This document shows, piece after piece, positions 1-6,694 of a stretch of DNA of 6,891 bases (positions are counted from its first letter, which is position 1; the number at the start of each line of letters is the position of its first letter). Position numbers and translations under genes: made by a program. Origin of the DNA: CAYMSF01 sp964542255 (GTDB taxonomy: Bacteria > Verrucomicrobiota > Lentisphaeria > Victivallales > Victivallaceae); assembly GCA_964542255.1 (NCBI GenBank), contig CAZITV010000126.1:1-6891 (forward strand), given 5' to 3'. The notes under the pieces are model-generated. The model saw only the letters and a program-made list of their open reading frames with translations, was not told where the DNA came from and searched no databases.

Positions 1-7
1 CTTTTAT

Positions 8-21
8 CTGCAACGTTGTAG
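8..21. promoter_or_regulatory. Candidate repressor operator (LacI-type palindrome)
   Basis: CTGCAACGTTGTAG is a 14-base near-perfect palindrome (12 of 14 positions symmetric) centred on CG. Many LacI/GalR-family operators are even palindromes with a central CG, so the shape fits that family. It covers the expected start of transcription (about position 17) of the leftward promoter at 24-52, where a bound repressor would block initiation. The regulator itself is not in the window, so the family assignment is inference. Confidence 0.45.
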
Positions 22-23
22 AT

Positions 24-52
24 ATTATATAGCATTCTATAAAATTTGTCAA
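24..52 (-). promoter_or_regulatory. Consensus sigma70-type promoter firing leftward
   Basis: Read on the minus strand, TTGACA (52-47) is followed after exactly 17 bases by TATAAT (29-24). Both hexamers are perfect matches to the housekeeping consensus. Transcription would start near position 17 and leave the window to the left, so its target gene is not visible. A perfect 16-base palindrome, TTTTTTTGCAAAAAAA (66-81), lies just upstream of the -35 box, where an A/T-rich tract could act as an UP element. The promoter lies beyond the end of the recognisable transposase remnant and may belong to the chromosomal gene to the left. Confidence 0.75.
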
Positions 53-127
53 CAGCCTTTCCTGCTTTTTTTGCAAAAAAATATTATAATGGGTAATGCG
101 TCGTAAGGGGCTAAGGCGTTGTGTCGT

Positions 128-770
128 GGCGCTGTCCGTCAGAAGCAGTGCCTTATAATTGGTGGACTTTTTCTCAAATCGCACTAGTACTCTGTAAATC
201 TTAAATTGTCGGATTGACGAGTTAAATTGTGGATTGGATTTTTTTGCTCAGGCTGAAGGGCGATATGAATATCGTCCGAAGAAGGAACAGAAAAATATAT
301 CCGCAAGAAACTCGCTTCCATTTGCAATCTTTTGAATTTGGATTCGTACCCTTCAAGTACCTTCGATACCACGGTATCGGCGGTCTTTCAGAATACGAAC
401 CAACCTTCAAAATTTTTGCAATCAATCCGAATATTTAAACTTTACAGAGCACTAGGACGTTCCTGAAACGATTGAACCATGAAAGAGTGTCTTCGACAAC
501 CAATCGGCGAGGATTGTATCCTTGTTTCATGTTAACTTTTTCTTCTCGCCTGGAGCGAAAATGAGGAATAAAACCATGTTCAATTTTTATTTGCTTCGCT
601 GGTTCTCCGGTGTAGCCTGCGTCAGCACACAAATTTTCTTCCGTTTCCTGCACTGGATTGATTATTCCTTCATTCAGAACTTTTTTCAGCTGCGACACGT
701 CATGCCGGTTTGAGCCGGTTACGACGATCGATAACGGGAGACCACGTTCGTCCAATTTGACAATAACGTC
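128..770 (-). pseudogene. IS5-like DDE transposase, C-terminal fragment split by a small element
   Basis: This is the remnant of a cut-and-paste transposase. The larger piece (770-456) begins near DERGLPLSIVVTGSNRHD and carries CADAGYTG, whose first D is the likely second catalytic Asp. It then has HGFIPHFRSRREEK and VVEDTLSWFNRFR, whose E is the likely third catalytic acid. These are typical of the DDE_Tnp_1/IS5 group. At FRNVLV it runs into the 272-bp element at 184-455. Joining across that element, keeping one CTAG, continues in frame as NVLVRFEKKSTNYKALLL, the expected C-terminus. The N-terminal part with the first catalytic Asp is absent: similarity stops near 770, where a TGA (773-771) abuts the inverted-repeat element starting at 775. 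The gene cannot be functional. The true 3' end is uncertain because the frame stays open to the window edge; I stop at recognisable similarity. Confidence 0.85.
184..455. mobile_element. MITE-like element, 272 bp, with terminal inverted repeats and CTAG ends
   Basis: The two ends are inverted copies of each other. From 184 the left end reads CTAGTACTCTGTAAA and continues to GGATTGA; from 455 on the minus strand the right end reads CTAGTGCTCTGTAAA and continues to GGATTGA. The similarity runs about 34 bases with a few mismatches. CTAG occurs at both edges, consistent with a TA or CTAG target duplication as in IS630/Tc1-type elements. The element sits inside the transposase remnant, and deleting it with one CTAG restores that reading frame exactly. 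Internal perfect hairpins are at 261-274 (CGATAT-GA-ATATCG) and 364-379 (CGATACC-AC-GGTATCG). No convincing protein is encoded, so it is probably a non-autonomous element mobilised by a transposase elsewhere. The IS630 link rests on the CTAG/TA ends only. Confidence 0.8.
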
Positions 771-774
771 TCAT

Positions 775-1104
775 CTTCAGACTTCCTGATCCGTGGAAAA
801 AGGGGATGTAGGTTTTTGGGTTTTATTACGCCATTGGCGTTACCTTTGCATAACCCCCAGATTCATCTAGGGGTAGCAGATCCATAGGAGCAACAACTCT
901 GTAGGAGTTTCCTACGGTATCGTCGGCAACCACGCTGTGGTTGGTAATTGGGCGGGATGCTTATTCCCCCAGATGAATCTGGGGGTTATTCACAGGGTAG
1001 CCCTAAGGGCTGAAAATACCGTAAACCACGCTACTTCTGAAAAAATTACATCCCCTTTTTCCACAATCGCTCAAAGTCCGAGGAGCGAATCAGGAAGTCT
1101 GAAG
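775..1104. repeat. Two-armed inverted repeat built of small hairpins (REP-like)
   Basis: The outer ends are a perfect 16-bp inverted repeat, CTTCAGACTTCCTGAT (775-790) against 1089-1104. A second perfect 18-bp pair, around GTGGAAAAAGGGG, matches 793-810 to 1047-1064; between the two blocks the right arm has 24 bases where the left has 2. Further inside, both arms carry a matching hairpin: 854-873 (imperfect) and 966-985 (CCCCCAGAT-GA-ATCTGGGGG, perfect), followed by GGTTAT in outward direction. Each arm then has another short palindrome: 828-840 (ACGCCATTGGCGT) and 999-1011 (AGCCCTAAGGGCT). The centre adds two perfect hairpins, 901-915 and 927-943. The arms therefore look like two diverged inverted copies of one repeat unit. 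The left edge abuts the truncated transposase and the right edge the truncated second MITE copy. I see no plausible gene inside. Confidence 0.75.
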
Positions 1105-1330
1105 TTGATTCGTATTTTGAAAGACCATCGATACCGGGGTATCGAATGAAATAGAAGAGTACGATCCAAATTCAAAAGATCGCAACTATGAGCGCACACG
1201 TGACTGGTTTCTTCCGTTCATTTTTTCAATTTCTCATTTGGACGATGTGGGTATCGCCCATCAGTCGGAACGAAAAAACAATCCGCAGTCTAACTCGTCT
1301 ATGCGGAAATTTTAACTTTTACACTACCAG
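1104..1330. mobile_element. Second, truncated copy of the 272-bp MITE-like element (inverted)
   Basis: This stretch aligns over most of its length, in opposite orientation, with 184-410, by eye at roughly two thirds identity with small gaps. Shared blocks include TTCGTATT-TGAAAGACC, the palindrome CGATACC..GGTATCG (here 1128-1145), TCCAAATTCAAAAGAT, GGACGAT and TAACTCGTC. Its distal end, reading TTTTACACTACCAG, resembles a decayed terminal repeat and stops at the araC stop codon. The other terminal repeat is missing: the sequence switches at about 1104 to the inverted-repeat element. The greater decay suggests it is older than the copy at 184-455. No plausible gene is encoded. Confidence 0.7.
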
Positions 1331-2194
1331 TCAGTGCTGCGGATTGAAGATACTGCGTGATTTTCTAAGATAGCGGCCTGGCGGGTCGCCAAGCTGGCGG
1401 CAGAAACACCGGCGAAAATACGAGACGTTGTTAAACCCGGTTTCATACATAATGTTGTCAATAGTTTTGCGGGTGTTGCGCAGTAGTCTGGCTGCTTCGT
1501 GGATACGGAGCCGGATGATGAACGCCTGCGGTGTATCGTTCAAATACTTTTTCATATACCTGGTCAGATGCTCCTGGCTTTTGCCCGCTAGTTTTATAAA
1601 TACAGGCAGCCCTACGGTAAAGTTCTCTTTTTTCTGCATTTCACTGCAGGCTGCCGTTAGCCATTCCGGCGCCGTCACCGGATAAAATGCGGTTCGCCGG
1701 TACAGCATCAGCAGAAAATCCAAAATTAAGCTTTTAATCGTGATAATCTTCATAGGCAGATACTCTGGTTTTATGCTGAATTGCCGGTGCTGCTCAACTT
1801 TCTCCATTAACAGTTTTCGTTCATTATCGGAAGAGTCTGCGATAAGGCCTGAGTGGTCGTCAGGATTAAATTTAACCGAATTGTTAAAGAAAAGTAACGT
1901 ATCTGCGAACATTTCACGGCTGAAAATAATATTGATGATATGCAAATTGTCAGTACTGGAATGATTGCCGACAGTGTGAAAATCATCCGGGCGGATAAAG
2001 CAAATAGAACCTGCAGTAAGCGTCATTGATACACCGTTCAGCTTATGGAACATCTCCCCTTCGAGTATGATGAATAGCTCAAAAAAGTCGTGGGAATGTT
2101 CCTGGAAAATTTGGTTCGGAAAAAATGTGGTATCTTGAATATTTACCGGATTATAGTCAGAAATATTTACTTCATTTTTTTGCAGTTTAATCAT
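1331..2194 (-). CDS. AraC-family transcriptional regulator with N-terminal cupin domain (ChbR-like)
   Basis: This 287-residue protein is full length for a two-domain AraC regulator. Residues about 20-100 form an AraC-type cupin sugar-sensing domain with the HSHDFFELFIILEG signature (H33, H35, E39), close in style to ChbR, the chitobiose regulator. Residues about 190-280 hold the paired helix-turn-helix DNA-binding domain. The first lies around KLAGKSQEHLTRYMKKYL and the second around TIDNIMYETGFNNVSYFRRCF, ending in the usual GDPPGRYLRK. It should act as a cytoplasmic, ligand-dependent activator or repressor. The ATG at 2194-2192 is preceded, 6 bases upstream, by AAAAGG as ribosome binding site. 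The gene is divergent from the beta-mannosidase across 119 bp, so that enzyme is its most likely target, with a mannoside as plausible ligand; both are inferences. Its stop codon abuts a MITE remnant, but the C-terminus looks intact. Confidence 0.92.
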   Translation of the reverse strand: MIKLQKNEVNISDYNPVNIQDTTFFPNQIFQEHSHDFFELFIILEGEMFHKLNGVSMTLTAGSICFIRPDDFHTVGNHSSTDNLHIINIIFSREMFADTLLFFNNSVKFNPDDHSGLIADSSDNERKLLMEKVEQHRQFSIKPEYLPMKIITIKSLILDFLLMLYRRTAFYPVTAPEWLTAACSEMQKKENFTVGLPVFIKLAGKSQEHLTRYMKKYLNDTPQAFIIRLRIHEAARLLRNTRKTIDNIMYETGFNNVSYFRRCFCRQLGDPPGRYLRKSRSIFNPQH

Positions 2195-2212
2195 TTTTGA
2201 CCTTTTTTAAAG

Positions 2213-2224
2213 TTGATATATCAA
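2213..2224. promoter_or_regulatory. Perfect 12-bp palindrome in the divergent control region
   Basis: TTGATATATCAA is a perfect palindrome lying 19 bases upstream of the regulator's start codon and about 90 bases upstream of the mannosidase. It could be a regulator binding site or part of a regulator promoter (TATATT occurs next to it on the minus strand). AraC-family sites are more often direct repeats, and the region is very AT-rich, so chance is a real alternative. Confidence 0.3.
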
Positions 2225-2246
2225 TATAGTATCTTTTTTAGAAATA

Positions 2247-2274
2247 TTGTAGTAGAATTATGATTAAATATCTA
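2247..2274 (+). promoter_or_regulatory. Weak candidate promoter of the beta-mannosidase gene
   Basis: TTGTAG (2247-2252) is followed after 16 bases by TATCTA (2269-2274). This would start transcription near 2281 and leave a leader of about 33 bases before the ATG at 2314. Both boxes deviate from consensus, as expected for an activator-dependent promoter, but the 119-bp interval is so AT-rich that other placements are possible. Confidence 0.3.
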
Positions 2275-2300
2275 GTATTTTGTATCATTAACTTTTAAAT

Positions 2301-2306
2301 AAGAGG
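2301..2306 (+). promoter_or_regulatory. Ribosome binding site of the beta-mannosidase gene
   Basis: AAGAGG ends 7 bases before the ATG at 2314. It supports this start, and the protein begins directly with the conserved LSGKWNLE beta-sandwich strand. Confidence 0.7.
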
Positions 2307-2313
2307 TAATGGA

Positions 2314-4770
2314 ATGAAAAAAATTAGTCTTTCCGGCAAATGGAACCTGGAATGTGTTAACCGGCAACTGAAAATTCAGGCAGATGTTCCCGGAGATAAC
2401 TACAGTGCACTCTTGGCGGCGGACATAATTGCCGACCCGTATGTGAAAATGAACGAAAGGGATGTTCAGTGGGTTCGGGATTGCGACTGGTCATACCAGC
2501 GGGACTTTCAAGTCAATCAGGAATTGCTGGATGGAAAATCTGTGTTTCTGAATGCCGATTGCCTGGATACCTTTGCTGAGATATTCATTAACGGCAAAAA
2601 GGCTGGAACCACTGAAAACATGTTCCGCCGCTATCGCTTTGAAGTAAAAAAGTTATTAAAAGCAGGCAAAAACACGATTCAAATACGCTTCAACAGTCCA
2701 GTAAGAATTGCAGCGGAAGAAGCTGAAAAACAGCCGTTTCCAGTACAATGGACCGGAAATAACCAAGTTCCGCACATGAATTTGATCCGTAAAACGCAGT
2801 GTCATGCCGGCTGGGACTGGGGAATCTGCATGATTCCTTCAGGTATTTATGGAGAGCTATACTTACAGCGTGTCGAAAGTTGCCGCATTGAACATGTTTA
2901 TACAGAACAGTCGCATTCCAAAAACCAATGTAAGGTTACAGTTATAACAGAACTTGCTGCTGCCGCTTCAGGAAAAATGGCATTAACGGTTGAGTTCGGG
3001 GAAATGAAGCAGGAGATTCCAGTTGCATTGAAATCAGGACTGAATATTGTCCGGACAGTATTTAACATTAGTAATCCATCTTTGTGGTGGCCCGCCGGAC
3101 ATGGAGAACAGCCGTTGTATAAACTTGCGGTAACAACTGCCGACGAGTGCGTTGAGAAGGAAATCGGCTTGAGAAAAGTTGAACTAATTAATAAAAAAGA
3201 TAAGATCGGCGTCAGTATGACATTCCGGATTAACGGGGTAGATATCTTCTGCAAAGGTGCTAACTGGATCCCCGCGGATGGTTTTCCGCAGCGTCAGACG
3301 CCGGAAGTATTTGAACGGCTGCTGCAAGATGCGGTTGCCGCTAATATGAACATGCTCCGGGTGTGGGGCGGCGGCGAATACGAGAATGATGAGTTTTATA
3401 ATATCTGTGACCGCCTGGGCATTATGCTCTGGCATGATATGATGTTTGCATGTGCATTGTACCCTTCGACGGAACGCTTTATCGCGAATGTCCGGCAAGA
3501 GGCAGAATATCAGGTAAAACGGTTGCGCAGTCATGCTTCAATCGTGCTCTGGTGCGGCGATAATGAAGTGGCAGGAGCAGTAGGCTGGTATGGCGGTAAG
3601 GATACCCGCGAAAAGTATCTGCTGAATTATGCCAAGTTGAACTGGGAACTCGGGAAAGCGGTAAATGCCGCGGATCCGGAACGCATTTTTTGGCCGAGTT
3701 CACCGTGCAATGGACCGGAGAGTTACGGCGACGGCTGGCATGACGACACACAAGGCGATATGCATTACTGGGAAGTTTGGCATTCCGGTAAACCAATTGA
3801 AGCATATTATAATGTTATTCCACGCTTCTGTTCGGAATTTGGCTATCAGTCATTCCCGGAAATGAAAACTATCCGGCAATTTGCCGACGAGAGTGATTTT
3901 AATGTAACCTCGCCAGTCATGGAACATCACCAGCGCAATGCGGCAGGTAATTCCAAGATTATCAATATGTTTGCCAATTACTTCCGCATTCCGGACGGTT
4001 TTGAAAATTTTATCTATCTGAGCCAGGTGCAGCAGGCGTTGGCGATCAAGGCCGCAGTGGAGTACTGGCGGCATCTGCGTCCGGTGTGCATGGGAACAAT
4101 TTACTGGCAGCTTAATGACAACTGGCCTGTTGCATCATGGTCCAGCATTGATTATTTCGGACGATGGAAACAGCTGCATTACCAAGCAAAGCGCTTCTTC
4201 GCGCCGATCATAATATCCTCATTCCAAAATAAGAGTGGAGAAGTGGAAGTATGGGTTACCAATGACCTGCCGGCTGATGCTGAATGTGCGGCAACTCTAT
4301 CTGTCATGGATTTCGCCGGCGGTGTAATGAAGAAGGTCGAGTTGAAGCAAAAAGTCAAGGCTGGCAGCGCAGTCAAAATCGCAGTTTATCCGGTCGGTAA
4401 GCTGATCGCCATACCTGAAACTGGTTTTATGCATATGCGTCTGGATGCCAAATCAGCCGGACAAAAATACAGCCATCGCAATGAACATTTCTTTACCCAG
4501 TACAAACGCTGTGAACTGGCGCAAACGCAAGTCAACACTAAAACGAGGAAATTGCCTGATGGCAGGTTGGAAATCACGCTTGCAACGGATAAACCAGTGT
4601 TTTTCCTTAGACTCGAGATGAAAGAGCAGGACGGTGTTTTTAGCAATAATAGCTTTACGCTGATTCCAGGCGAACCCGAATCGATTATTTTTACCCCGGC
4701 ACGTGGAACAAAAAAAGCTGCTTCGCCGCAAATGCTGCTCATAAAGCATTTACGCCAAAGTTACCAATAA
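2314..4770 (+). CDS. Beta-mannosidase, glycoside hydrolase family 2
   Basis: This 818-residue enzyme should release terminal non-reducing beta-D-mannose from manno-oligosaccharides or N-glycan cores by a retaining mechanism. Length and architecture are those of a complete GH2 beta-mannosidase. There is an N-terminal sugar-binding beta-sandwich (about 1-175, with VQWVRDCDW and the CHAGWDWG motif at 163-170). Next come an Ig-like domain (about 180-280) and a TIM barrel (about 285-600), followed by C-terminal beta domains. In the barrel, RVWGGGEYEN (349-358) and LWHDMMFACALYP (from 372) are typical of beta-mannosidases rather than beta-galactosidases. E418 in LWCGDNEV is the expected acid/base and E508 in CSEFGYQSFPE the expected nucleophile. 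There is no signal peptide, so it is probably cytoplasmic and acts on imported oligosaccharides. It is divergent from the AraC regulator and has no transporter or other hydrolase beside it in this window. An exo-acting specificity for another beta-mannoside cannot be excluded. Confidence 0.95.
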   Translation: MKKISLSGKWNLECVNRQLKIQADVPGDNYSALLAADIIADPYVKMNERDVQWVRDCDWSYQRDFQVNQELLDGKSVFLNADCLDTFAEIFINGKKAGTTENMFRRYRFEVKKLLKAGKNTIQIRFNSPVRIAAEEAEKQPFPVQWTGNNQVPHMNLIRKTQCHAGWDWGICMIPSGIYGELYLQRVESCRIEHVYTEQSHSKNQCKVTVITELAAAASGKMALTVEFGEMKQEIPVALKSGLNIVRTVFNISNPSLWWPAGHGEQPLYKLAVTTADECVEKEIGLRKVELINKKDKIGVSMTFRINGVDIFCKGANWIPADGFPQRQTPEVFERLLQDAVAANMNMLRVWGGGEYENDEFYNICDRLGIMLWHDMMFACALYPSTERFIANVRQEAEYQVKRLRSHASIVLWCGDNEVAGAVGWYGGKDTREKYLLNYAKLNWELGKAVNAADPERIFWPSSPCNGPESYGDGWHDDTQGDMHYWEVWHSGKPIEAYYNVIPRFCSEFGYQSFPEMKTIRQFADESDFNVTSPVMEHHQRNAAGNSKIINMFANYFRIPDGFENFIYLSQVQQALAIKAAVEYWRHLRPVCMGTIYWQLNDNWPVASWSSIDYFGRWKQLHYQAKRFFAPIIISSFQNKSGEVEVWVTNDLPADAECAATLSVMDFAGGVMKKVELKQKVKAGSAVKIAVYPVGKLIAIPETGFMHMRLDAKSAGQKYSHRNEHFFTQYKRCELAQTQVNTKTRKLPDGRLEITLATDKPVFFLRLEMKEQDGVFSNNSFTLIPGEPESIIFTPARGTKKAASPQMLLIKHLRQSYQ

Positions 4771-4800
4771 TCACTGAATAGCATTCTAAAAGCTTGTAAT

Positions 4801-4827
4801 GATTGCGGATTGGTATTATTCGCAATC
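4801..4827. terminator. Possible weak bidirectional terminator hairpin
   Basis: GATTGCG (4801-4807) and CGCAATC (4821-4827) form a 7-bp stem with a 13-base loop in the 45-bp gap between the convergent mannosidase and kinase genes. The right arm overlaps the last codons of the kinase gene. Neither side has a proper T run, so it is a weak candidate for intrinsic termination. Confidence 0.35.
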
Positions 4828-6012
4828 TTCTAAATGGATTTCATCAATAGAGTCAATAAAGATTTTGCCCGCCGGATTCTGGCAGAGATTCGAAAGATGA
4901 ACGGTAAAGCCGCAAATTTGGCAGCGGTTGATAAATTCAGTGCACAACCCGCTGCCCTGCAGCGGCGGCCGCCCATCTATTTTGTCAAAGTAGAGCACTG
5001 TGCCGTTTTTTTGTCTGGACATGATTAACGGCATCCGGTGAGCAACGCCGAATAATTGCAGTTTGAATGATTTTATCCATAGCGCCAGTGCTTCCTGATG
5101 GGGCAAAATTTGTTTTGGCAAACTCTCCTTTTCAACCACATCCGGCAGATAAAACGCCGTAACGTAAGGTTCTGCCACACTTGAATGACGCAGCAGATAT
5201 TCGTTGCCTTTGTATTTGAAAACGGTGATAAATTTTTTATAATTGTGCAGAATTTGTTTACGCCGTTTATGCCAGGTGACTGTGACCAGTTTGGCGCTTT
5301 GAATTAGTCCTTCACGGAGATACACTGCCGCTTCATTACGGTCGGTGCGCAGCCCAAGTTCCTGAATCACGCTAATCATTTCACGGTCACTTAAAATAGT
5401 CGTCAAACCGAAGATGATATGCCCCATCGTATCAAGTTTGCTCTGCGCAAAAATGCGCGGACGCGTTACTCCGTACACATCAACCAGCGTAAAATTCCCC
5501 GCAGCCTTGTCAAATAAGATATTGCCAAAGTGAAAGTCAGGATGATAAATCCCGGAATTCAGCACCTTACGCAAAAACACCGTCAAATGAGTCACAAAAC
5601 GACTGTAATCCGCACCGGTGCGCTCATAATAATGGAACATTAAATTCTGCAGCGGTACCGCTGATTTTACCGCCGCGGACAGCAGCATACTGTGTTGACC
5701 ACGCCGCCCCCAGCCTAAATATTTCACCACCGGCAGACCGGCATCTTCCAGCAGCATTGCTGCATTAAATTCCTGCTCCGCCTTGCAGCGAAAATATGCC
5801 CGCACTTTATGATCCAGACGCGCCGGCTGGTCAAGTTTGACATAATAGGTATCATTAACCTTAAATACTGTTCGCACCGCATTTGACTTCACTGCAGCAT
5901 TGCGGACTAGTTTTTCATAGTGGTCAAACCATCCCTCCAGCAGTTCTGGTTCGCGTAAATTCCACGTCCAGCCGCGCTTTTTAACCACTATTAATTTTTG
6001 TTTTATGCTCAT
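4816..6012 (-). CDS. Lipopolysaccharide kinase (Kdo/WaaP)-like protein with a second, degenerate kinase fold
   Basis: This 398-residue protein belongs to the WaaP/Kdo-kinase (InaA-like) branch of the protein-kinase fold, whose members phosphorylate sugars of the lipid A inner core on the cytoplasmic side. The N-terminal domain (about 45-205) has a full catalytic set: K59 in YYVKLD, an alpha-C glutamate in AEQEF (79-82), catalytic D159 in HPDFHFGN, N164, and D178 in LVDVYG as the metal-binding DFG equivalent. The C-terminal half (about 260-398) seems to repeat the fold in decayed form: YLLRH with R275 in place of the Lys, hinge-like VLYFDKIDG, GFTVHLSN lacking the catalytic Asp, and FIDSID. 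No signal peptide or membrane segment is seen. Its ATG overlaps the rsmD stop by one base (TAATG on the minus strand), indicating an operon with translational coupling. The substrate is not proven; a core heptose or Kdo is inferred from family. Confidence 0.82.
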   Translation of the reverse strand: MSIKQKLIVVKKRGWTWNLREPELLEGWFDHYEKLVRNAAVKSNAVRTVFKVNDTYYVKLDQPARLDHKVRAYFRCKAEQEFNAAMLLEDAGLPVVKYLGWGRRGQHSMLLSAAVKSAVPLQNLMFHYYERTGADYSRFVTHLTVFLRKVLNSGIYHPDFHFGNILFDKAAGNFTLVDVYGVTRPRIFAQSKLDTMGHIIFGLTTILSDREMISVIQELGLRTDRNEAAVYLREGLIQSAKLVTVTWHKRRKQILHNYKKFITVFKYKGNEYLLRHSSVAEPYVTAFYLPDVVEKESLPKQILPHQEALALWIKSFKLQLFGVAHRMPLIMSRQKNGTVLYFDKIDGRPPLQGSGLCTEFINRCQICGFTVHLSNLCQNPAGKIFIDSIDEIHLEDCE

Positions 6013-6578
6013 TAGTTAACAATTTTTCCCTGAATAAATTCCCGGCTGCCAAACATTCGCCGATTGAACTCCCAACCGGTTTTCGGCAAAAATGCCCCAT
6101 CCGCATCACCAAAGTCGGGCAGCTCCCAAATCAATGTTCCTGTCCCAAGCCACTGCTTAAATTTTGAATTTTCGGTTAGTAAACGAAAAAAATTACCAGA
6201 CTCACTGTAGGGCGGGTCGGCAAATACATAATCCGGCGCGGCAGTCACTCCACTATAATTATCCGGATTCACCGCATCACCGCAAATCAGCTTAAATTCA
6301 CAATCAACCCCGGCTCGCACTACTTTCGCCATATTCTTTTGAATCAGAAGACCATGAGAACGGTTTTTTTCGACAAATATTACCGTTGCCGCACCGCGGC
6401 TGGCCGCTTCCAGGCCCAGCGCCCCTGAGCCGGCAAATAAATCAACGATAACTTTTCCGGAAAAAATCCCCATGCTATCAAACAATGCCTTGCGTGAACG
6501 TACCGGTGTCGCTCTAATCCCATCACCATCAGGCATTTCTAAAATAATATTGCGTGCTTGCCCAGCTACAATCTGCAT
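6012..6578 (-). CDS. rsmD: 16S rRNA (guanine(966)-N(2))-methyltransferase RsmD
   Basis: This 188-residue, full-length RsmD transfers a methyl group from S-adenosylmethionine to the exocyclic amine of G966 of 16S rRNA in the assembled small subunit. Family landmarks appear in order: IVAGQARN at the N-terminus, IRATPVRSRKALF (21-33), the SAM-binding motif VDLFAGSGALGLEA (45-58), the acidic VEKN (69-72), GDA (100-102), and the catalytic motif IV DPPY (121-124). The ATG at 6578-6576 is preceded by GGAGGG (6589-6584) at 5 bases spacing, a strong ribosome binding site. The gene has its own promoter upstream and is coupled to the following kinase gene by a one-base overlap. The kinase partner is unusual, since rsmD often sits with coaD, ftsY or recG in other bacteria. 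Confidence 0.95.
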   Translation of the reverse strand: MQIVAGQARNIILEMPDGDGIRATPVRSRKALFDSMGIFSGKVIVDLFAGSGALGLEAASRGAATVIFVEKNRSHGLLIQKNMAKVVRAGVDCEFKLICGDAVNPDNYSGVTAAPDYVFADPPYSESGNFFRLLTENSKFKQWLGTGTLIWELPDFGDADGAFLPKTGWEFNRRMFGSREFIQGKIVN

Positions 6579-6583
6579 CCAAT

Positions 6584-6589
6584 CCCTCC
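6584..6589 (-). promoter_or_regulatory. Strong ribosome binding site of rsmD
   Basis: GGAGGG on the minus strand lies 5 bases before the ATG and fixes the start, which coincides with the conserved family N-terminus. Confidence 0.8.
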
Positions 6590-6643
6590 ACGTATATCGC
6601 TAATGTTTATCCCCGTATTTTGCAAAGCATCTCAAGATACTCT

Positions 6644-6659
6644 AGATAACCATTTATCT
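6644..6659 (-). other. Hairpin at the 5' end of the rsmD transcript
   Basis: AGATAA and TTATCT form a perfect 6-bp stem around a 4-base loop. Its upstream arm begins almost exactly where the promoter at 6665-6694 should start transcription. A hairpin at the very 5' end can protect an mRNA from pyrophosphohydrolase-dependent decay. The stem is AT-rich and short, so the role is speculative. Confidence 0.35.
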
Positions 6660-6664
6660 CCCAT

Positions 6665-6694
6665 AATATAATTCGACTATTCATATTTTGCCAA
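6665..6694 (-). promoter_or_regulatory. Promoter of the rsmD-kinase operon
   Basis: On the minus strand TTGGCA (6694-6689) is followed after 18 bases by TATATT (6670-6665). The boxes match the sigma70 consensus at 5 of 6 positions each. The start would be near 6658, leaving an 80-base leader before rsmD. This lets the operon be transcribed independently of the gene at the right edge. Confidence 0.6.

Noticed and set aside
184..438. Open frames of 62-69 codons on both strands inside the 272-bp element
   Set aside because: Overlapping frames on both strands, no family resemblance, and the related copy at 1104-1330 does not preserve any one of them over its full length.
937..1149. 70-codon plus-strand open frame across the hairpin repeat into the second MITE copy
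   Set aside because: It crosses two unrelated repeats and their junction, has no ribosome binding site, and its peptide simply reads through palindromes.
2898..4749. Several 65-118 codon minus-strand frames inside the beta-mannosidase gene
   Set aside because: They lie antisense to a clearly real, full-length enzyme and have no recognisable motifs or ribosome binding sites; they are shadows of the coding strand.
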